Origin: Utricularia gibba | Taxonomy: Eukaryota > Streptophyta > Magnoliopsida > Lamiales > Lentibulariaceae | Assembly (NCBI GenBank): GCA_002189035.1 | Contig: NEEC01000018.1 | Coordinates: 124,001 to 188,000 of the forward strand | Reading direction: 5' to 3' | DNA length: 64,000 nt | Part shown: positions 57,561-64,000 of the stretch, in pieces | Numbering within the stretch: position 1 is the stretch's first letter | Layout of the letters: each line of letters opens with the position of its first letter | Notes under the pieces: model-generated | Told to the model about the DNA's origin: nothing | The model's database searches: none | Seen by the model: only the letters and a program-made list of their open reading frames with translations | Made by a program: the position numbers and the translations under genes

Positions 57561-59179
57561 TTGAGCGAGAGTTGATTGCAATTGATTTGAATAAAATAGA
57601 TTTCAAATTGTGTTTAACGGTACAATACTACAATTATTGAATGATCGCCAAATATATGGAAATTACTAACTATTGTTATCTTCTATTTTCATTTCATCCT
57701 AACTATGCATAGATGCCCATTGAAGCACCAACTTCAAGTGTCGGATTTGATTTAAATTTTTTGACAACTAGAATTTGGTGATTATTATGATTTCCGATAT
57801 AGTGCATATTATTAACACTCACATTTTAATTTCTCAAGGCAACCTACTGGTTTTGATGCATTTCAAAGTAATATGGTGATGATTTTTTGAGTGCAAATAA
57901 ACTATTGAAATAATAAAATAAGATCATTTTTGTAGAGAATTGTTATTGAGATTTTATTTAAACAATAATTCAAAAATGACTTAAAACAAAATAAATGATT
58001 GGATCTATAATCTACTTTGCTAAAACTTGTCGATGTATGTGAATAAACTTTAAGAAATGACCTGCTTGTGCAAGTTCTAAAGTTTTGCTGATAATTGGTA
58101 TAGCATTATCTTCTTGTTTAGTAAAATTATAGAATCAAGTACATCAAAAAAATCATTATAACCTCTACACCTTACATCTCGTAGACATATTAGATCAAAT
58201 GTGCCTTATCAACTATGTTCGATTGTCTACTTAGGTGGTTGAGGCCAATTCAAGATTTTCTCACACTCTTTTAGAGTTATATAGTATCAAAGATTACGTT
58301 GATGAAAAAATGTTGTAAAAAACAGAATCAAATTTCAAATTAAACATTAAAGAACATGATAAAATAATCACACGTGCAGGACTTGTACAAGTAAGACTTC
58401 ATTGCAAATTCTTAGTCATAAGTACCTACATGTCCATGTTCAATTTTAAGTTACAAAGATTGATGGAAAACGATATGAAATAAACCCAAAGGTACAAGCA
58501 TTGATTCTAGACTCCTAGACTGATTTAAAGACTCTGATCTCTCCTCTCACTTTCAATAACTTGGTACAAATATTTATAAAAGGATGGAGATTTGTTGAGC
58601 TTTTTTAATGTACTTATATTAAATCTTTTATTTGAATCTTGTAAGATAATATATAAATCTCTAAGAATAAGATTCAAATCTTTTAAAATAAGATATAAAA
58701 TTTATCTTATCTAATAACTTTTGACTAGGTCTTCATTCGGATATGCTAAATTTTTGCTTACCTCAAAGCTAACTTGAATTTCTTATAAATAGGCCAAAAT
58801 CATCATAAAATTTCACAAAACACACTTTTACTCTAACAAAATCAATTATCATAATACGATACAAATTAGAAGAAATAGGTAATTTTAATTTGCATAATAT
58901 TATTTATTGTTGAAATTTGCATTTACTAAACTCTGTCTAAATTTGATTTTCGTTATTTTAATTTTAAATTTGAGCTTTGATAAACTAGGTCCCAATCCAC
59001 CTCCCCCCCCCCCCCCCCGTCAAAAGTTCCTCCACCTCCGCCATTGCACTTGTAGAGTATGTTGACAATCAGCATGTATCAGCGGGAGCCTTATCTTGGG
59101 TTTACATTTGAAGCGTCAATTACACTTTTGCCCTTCTATTGTCAAAGTTCGGGTTCGGGTCGTTTGATTGAAATATAAA
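57561..59179. other. AT-rich intergenic region upstream of the F-box gene
   Basis: No gene seen. A 16-base C run lies at 59003-59018. The proximal 150 bp before 59180 presumably hold the F-box promoter. Confidence 0.5.
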
Positions 59180-59219
59180 AAAGGGGCCCGTTCAGATTCC
59201 AAAGAAACACCAACCCCGT

Positions 59220-59694
59220 AATCCTTAATTTCCTGGTTTCTTCGATCCAGAGATCACCACCACGCGGCGACTTATGTTCATAGGCGGTAAATTCCTTAAT
59301 TTTTTTGTTCGAATTCCATGATGATTATTATAGCATGATGTATTTTGACCTTTTCTCCCCATTTTGGTGCTTTCGTTTTGTTGTTGTTGTTGTTGAAGGC
59401 TTTGCTTCACTTTTTGTCATGCTGCAGTTTATGGAAAAGTATGCGGGCTGCTCTTTTTTCTGTAATCTGGGAATTGTTTGAATTTGGCTGGGCTTATTGA
59501 ATCGCCAGTGCTTTTTTCGTGCATTTGAGATCTGTGGCCTATTCTGAACACTAATCTTGATCACTAGCAACATAATTTTGTATTGTATTTAACAAAAGCT
59601 GTACATGTTTTCACTTGGATTCAACATAAATTTGAGTTTGGTATTATTCTTTCTGGCATTTGGTTGATGTTGAAAGTAGGGTTTATTGGTTTCA
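59220..59694 (+). other. 5'UTR exon and 5'UTR intron of the F-box gene
   Basis: A donor GGCGGTAAATTCC at about 59285 and an acceptor TTGGTTTCAG ending at 59694 bracket a T-rich intron of about 410 bp. The acceptor lies 13 bases before ATG 59708, which makes the upstream in-frame ATG at 59660 intronic. Confidence 0.65.
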
Positions 59695-59707
59695 GGACTC
59701 ATTGGAG

Positions 59708-60457
59708 ATGTTGTCTGAGGAAATATTGAAGGTTGTTTTACCTTTGTTGGAAGCTAGAGACCTTGCAAAGTGTATGCTTGTTTCTAAACTTTGGAGGGAG
59801 GCTGCAGAGGATGATTATCTCTGGAAGTGTTTATGTGCCAGGAGATGGCCATCAATCTGCAGGAAGTCTGAACTCCTGAACATGCCATATTTCCGGCTAT
59901 ACAGAATGTTGTGTAAACATAATAAGAGCAGGAAGTTTCTTCCTCCGAGGCTGTCCTTCACTTACTTGGACTTTTGCATTGACATCTGGTGTGAAGAGAA
60001 GCTTGTCTACTCTGAAATTGTTCCTGGAAATGTTCTACAGAATAGTGCGTTGGCTTTTCCAGGTGGAATACCTGATGTGGTTAAGTTTTATTTGTCCAGT
60101 TCAGATTACAAGATGACAATTCCTATGCAACCAAGGTTTAGTATCCCTTTGGGCCAGACAGTAAGTGTCTCTGTCCTTGTGGTTAGAAGGGACTCCCAGA
60201 AAGTTGCTTGCATCATAAACAGATCCCAGTTTGAATATATCGATAGGTCCACCTTCCGTGCCATGGCGTTCGACTACTTGGACTTCTCACCTGCACACCC
60301 CTTTGTGTCAGGTGTGAGGGCTTGGATCTCATTGCTCTTCATGGACCATAGTGATGATGGGGCTGCTGATGTCTTTGGAATCGAACTTGATTTCTGTGAT
60401 GCTGCAAACACAGAACACCAAGTATTGTGGCTTCTAGACATGCTTGATTGGCAGTGA
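59708..60457 (+). CDS. F-box protein (At5g39250-like), 249 aa
   Basis: Substrate-recognition subunit of an SCF ubiquitin ligase by family. The F-box is at the very N-terminus: MLSEEILKVVLPLLEARDLAKCMLVSKLWREAAEDDYLWKCL runs over about residues 1-42, with the Leu/Val/Trp spacing (VSKLWREAAEDDYLWK) that binds SKP1. The rest, about 200 residues, has no kelch or LRR repeats and resembles the small plant F-box group around At5g39250, ending VLWLLDMLDWQ. The coding region is a single uninterrupted exon. I start at 59708 because the longer frame from 59660 would translate a splice acceptor. Its substrate cannot be read from sequence. Confidence 0.85.
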   Translation: MLSEEILKVVLPLLEARDLAKCMLVSKLWREAAEDDYLWKCLCARRWPSICRKSELLNMPYFRLYRMLCKHNKSRKFLPPRLSFTYLDFCIDIWCEEKLVYSEIVPGNVLQNSALAFPGGIPDVVKFYLSSSDYKMTIPMQPRFSIPLGQTVSVSVLVVRRDSQKVACIINRSQFEYIDRSTFRAMAFDYLDFSPAHPFVSGVRAWISLLFMDHSDDGAADVFGIELDFCDAANTEHQVLWLLDMLDWQ

Positions 60458-61554
60458 AATCGCCAGTAGACAATGGAACTAGTAGCACCTGGAGCAATGC
60501 TGCTTTCGTGATATTGTTCGGTCTCTGGTTAATTCTTTGAGCAGCTACTTAAAAGCTGTGTATCCATCCTTGCTGTCTGAAGGCAGTGTATCATGTGCCT
60601 CATTCTCAAAATAAACCTGTTTTGATAACACTTTCATCCTGAAAACATCACAGGAAAGGTGGATCCATCTCCTGAAAGCTGGAATCAAAGGCTCAACTCG
60701 TGTGGTTGCTTTTATAATATTAAAATTTAATTCAGATCTTAATATTTTTAAGCCTCGACTATAACCATCTTTCTCTTGTATCTAGTATGATCTTCTATTT
60801 TTCCCAAATCAAGTTTGCTTTCTATTAAAGATGGCACTTTGTTTGCTTTATTTCTAGAGGCGATTTGCTTATCTCTGTCATCCATTCAACTTAGGATGCC
60901 ATTGGAGTTTATGGCATTTAAATTTTGAAGGGGTTGGAATCATGAATGAACAAGAGATAGATTAAATATATGTTTAGAAAAATTATTTCACAAATAGAAT
61001 TAAAAATTCTAATAAAATATAAATTAATGTATATTCTAAAATTTTTTTAAAAAATCATTAATGTAAAATTGATTCATATTTAAGATGCGAAAAAATTAAA
61101 AGAATTTTTATGGGTTTATAATATATTTATTTATCTTTATTAATAACCAGTTTTAATAATTTTATATATTATAAAATTATATTTTATGCACTATTTGTAT
61201 TATAAAAATATAATATAATATATAAATTATATTTTATGTTATTATTATATTATAATTAGATTTTTATTTTACTTATATTTTAAAATATGATTACATTATG
61301 ATTATTCATTAAAAATTGGAAAAATGATAAATTCATTTTTTTAAAATAAATTTTGATAGAAACTAATTCTTCATGATTCTAATAAAAATAAAGTGATTTT
61401 CAAAAGTACATTTTCATACAAAATAATTAAATACATATTTAAAACATAGAAATAATTTTAGGAAAATAACATTAATTTTAGAAGGCTTCCAAAGCAATGA
61501 TTTTGTTGGAGATGGATCGTTTTCATCGGAGCAGTAAGGGAACACACCAAAGTG
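60458..61554. other. F-box 3'UTR and AT-rich spacer
   Basis: 60458-60720 probably holds the 3'UTR; beyond that is AT-rich DNA with no ORF of note. Confidence 0.55.
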
Positions 61555-63415
61555 GGCTTCGTCTACCTTTTACCCTTGTTAGATACCTTACATTTGTATT
61601 TTACCCTATTAAAAAATTTTTTATATAATTTACCCTAGACAAAATTTATTTGTATTTTATCTTACTGAAAAAATTTATTTACAGTTTACTTTTAGCAGAA
61701 GTTAATGAATTGACTTTATATTTTTATCAAATAGCGTATTAATAAATGAAATATATTTAAATAAAAATTGAATTAAAAATTATGAATAATTTAATTTTAT
61801 CTTTAACGTATATTCAATATAAAATAAAAAATACTTGTGATATAAATAATAATAATAATAATAATTTATGTTATATAAATAAAATATTTAATTTATGAAA
61901 AACTAAAAATAGATTTTAAAACTTTTTTATAATATTATTAAATGATTAAAACAGATAAATTATTTATCAAAATAACAATTAAAACAATTTAAAAATTTAA
62001 TATATTTAATATACAATGTTGATTCTATATGAATAAATTATATTTTTGAAAGTTTTCAGTAAAATAAAATGTATAATTAAAAATAAAATATAATATAAAA
62101 CAATTCATTTTGCTTTTTTACATTTAGACTAAAATTTTTGTCAAATTAATTTTGTCATTCAAATTACGTATATTTTATCTTATTAACAAAAATCATTTAT
62201 ATTTTACTCTATCAATAAAATTGATCTGCGTTTTACCTTATCATAAATTCAATTTAATTTTTAATTCTTTTATATGATGTAAAATCGAAAAATATAAATT
62301 ATAATAAAATAAATATACAACATAAGTATTATATAATGTAGATTTTCTATGAATGAATTATATTTTAAAGATTTTAATATAAGAATATATAATTAAAATC
62401 AAAACATTATATTTAAAAGATAACATTTCATCTGTTTTGTGGTCTCAATAGATTTCATTTATTTGACTAATAAAGTATTTTCTTGATGGTTATCTCTCAC
62501 CTTTGATTGAAATTTCATTGTCATGCATGATGATGGGAGCATTGCTGAATTTGTATTTGGCAATGAGCCTCGCGCAACAGAGTAATCATTTGCCTCATGA
62601 TCCCAATGATTTCCCTCATATGATGAATATCTAAATGTCGAGTCATTTGAAATATAAAAATTCCTTGGTAATAGAATAATATTTCGTCGTGACAGAAGAA
62701 TGAATGAAACATTGAAGATTCTTATTCATGAATGATGGATTTATAGAATTCAAATCAATGAGATTTGATTCATATGCCTCATTTTAATGACGTCTATTTC
62801 TTTGTTGATGATTTACAGGTCTCTTATGTTTTGCTGTATTATCACCACCAAGTTTAATTTCTACGTTCAAATAGATTAATTGAAAGTCGAAAAGGAACCC
62901 ACTCTTGTTTATTTCATACTAGATGAATATGAAATTTGCAAATATTTATCAAGAAATATATTTGATAATAACCATTTACTTTATCTCGTGCATTTATTTA
63001 AAACTTATGACAAATTTTCATATAAAATAATATATTAGTTCAGAATTTAAATCAATATGACTAATTAATTTACCTTTTGTGCATAACTGCATGGATATTG
63101 ATTTATTTGCTAAATTTTGCAATCACATTCCTTTTTGAAATTTAACTATACAAGTTTCTAATGAATTTATAGCTTCTAATGAATTTCAATCCTAAATATC
63201 AAATCCTATTCAAATTTAAATATTAAATTTTAAATTCAAAAAATATTAATGTATTACAAAAAGACATTTTACAATTTTGTTAAGAATATAAATATGAAAA
63301 TCATAAAGCTAAGGTAAAATTGAAAGATCCAATTTTTTGGTAATTAACAAAGCGCTTAAGAAGTTTGAGTAAATTGCAAAGTAAATAAAAACGTTAGGAT
63401 ATTTGCCCCATTTCC
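61555..63415. mobile_element. MULE-like element M3, same family as M1, M2 and M4
   Basis: The left arm begins near GGGCTTCGTCTACCTTTTACC (61554-61574) and repeats TTTACCCTA-type words (61564-61690, again 62150-62240). The right arm (63310-63415) has the inverse words (AAGGTAAAATTG, GTAATTAACAAAG) and ends GGATATTTGCCCCATTTCC, which read inward (GGGGCAAATATCC) matches the left end of M1 (GAGGCAAATACC). No clear target duplication was found, so the ends are approximate; it may be two overlapping elements. It encodes no protein that I can see. Confidence 0.6.
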
Positions 63416-63508
63416 CTGGAATTGGCCACATGGATGTCTCCATACCAGAATTCAATATGCGCCCCCATGTTGAACCCCAGTATAGTCGACTCATCTAAAT
63501 TTTTGATT

Positions 63509-63530
63509 TTATAATAAATAAATAAATAAA

Positions 63531-63559
<29 letters not shown>
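63509..63559. repeat. (TAAA)n then (TA)n microsatellite
   Basis: Five TAAA units lead into about 13 TA units. Confidence 0.95.
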
Positions 63560-63561
<2 letters not shown>

Positions 63562-64000
63562 TAGAAATATAAAATTTATTTTAATAGATAGATCGAAATC
63601 AATTTTAAAATATGAATATGGAATTAGATAAGCTTGGGCAAACCCATTCATTCCTTCGTTTGTGTTCTAAATCGCTGCGCTGGTTCAGCATCGGATGGTG
63701 AGCTTCGAACCCCAACTGCTTACCACTTCAACATTATTGAATTACTCAAATTACGCAAATAACTCTTACTGTTGAGTAAAACAAAAGAGATAAGCGTTAT
63801 CTTTTATAATTCTATTGGCCTCCTAATCTTTGTTAATCTGTTCGACTTGTGGGGACCAAACCGCAACTCCCCTCAACCCCAAGTATAATTATAGTCACTG
63901 GTTGCCAAGAGACAGTCAATATGAACATCGGATTATGATGATGGTACAGTCAAGTCCCATTGACAACCTGTCACTAGATCCAGGGGGCCCTCCTACTCCT
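63560..64000. other. Window end, nothing assigned
   Basis: No ORF of interest. The minus strand at about 63691-63720 has GGGGTTCGAAGC, similar to a pol III B box, but no matching A box at the right distance. Confidence 0.4.

Noticed and set aside
63680-63720. tRNA gene or SINE on the minus strand (GGGGTTCGAAGC)
   Set aside because: No A box at a suitable distance and no cloverleaf can be drawn.

Overview
This is nuclear DNA from a flowering plant. Genes are spliced with GT-AG introns, intergenic DNA is AT-rich, and most of the window is old, nested retrotransposons and DNA transposons of plant type (Ty1/copia, Athila-like Ty3/gypsy, hAT, Mutator-like). The species cannot be named from the sequence alone. 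Five host loci are well supported. (1) A 9-exon glucose-6-phosphate 1-epimerase-like gene (minus, 586-2410) carries a single-base frameshift in exon 1. (2) A 5-exon bHLH transcription factor of the BEE/CIB type lies on the minus strand (22084-23157). (3) A 12-exon MTOPVIB gene, the meiotic topoisomerase VI B-like protein, lies on the plus strand (31795-34373). (4) A CIN-type TCP transcription factor lies on the minus strand (35747-36529). (5) An F-box protein with a 5'UTR intron lies on the plus strand (59708-60457). A short SNARE-like tail at 182-435 may be the end of a sixth, broken gene.

Layout. 1-2.4 kb: gene fragment and epimerase gene. 4.4-5.5 kb: solo LTR. 6.5-20.6 kb: a repeat island built on a degraded minus-strand copia element with a plus-strand copia fragment on its left. 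Into that copia went a 2.6-kb hAT element, a Mutator-like (MULE) element that itself holds a solo LTR, another solo LTR, and a truncated LTR; several of these keep exact target-site duplications, so insertion order can be read. 22-23 kb: bHLH gene. 24.6-25.8 kb: LTR copy. 29.3-31.2 kb: two related MULE-like elements, the second ending about 0.6 kb before MTOPVIB. 31.8-36.8 kb: MTOPVIB and TCP, convergent. 38.9-40.3 kb: solo LTR. 41.2-51.2 kb: a second minus-strand copia with both LTRs, interrupted by a 5'-truncated Athila-like gypsy element (integrase, a downstream ATHILA ORF-1-like region, 3' LTR). 52-57.6 kb: copia gag remnant, then a large long-arm inverted-repeat element that encloses a separate 1.45-kb terminal-inverted-repeat element with a GC-rich array of alternating palindromes at its centre. 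59-60.5 kb: F-box gene. 61.5-63.4 kb: another member of the MULE-like family. The end holds microsatellites.

The host genes have unrelated jobs (sugar-phosphate isomerisation, transcription, meiotic break formation, protein turnover), so there is no operon-like system. The unusual material is in the repeats: the palindrome-array element (54336-55789), the MULE-like family with shared termini and 9-10 bp duplications, and a stem-loop conserved in two LTR families.
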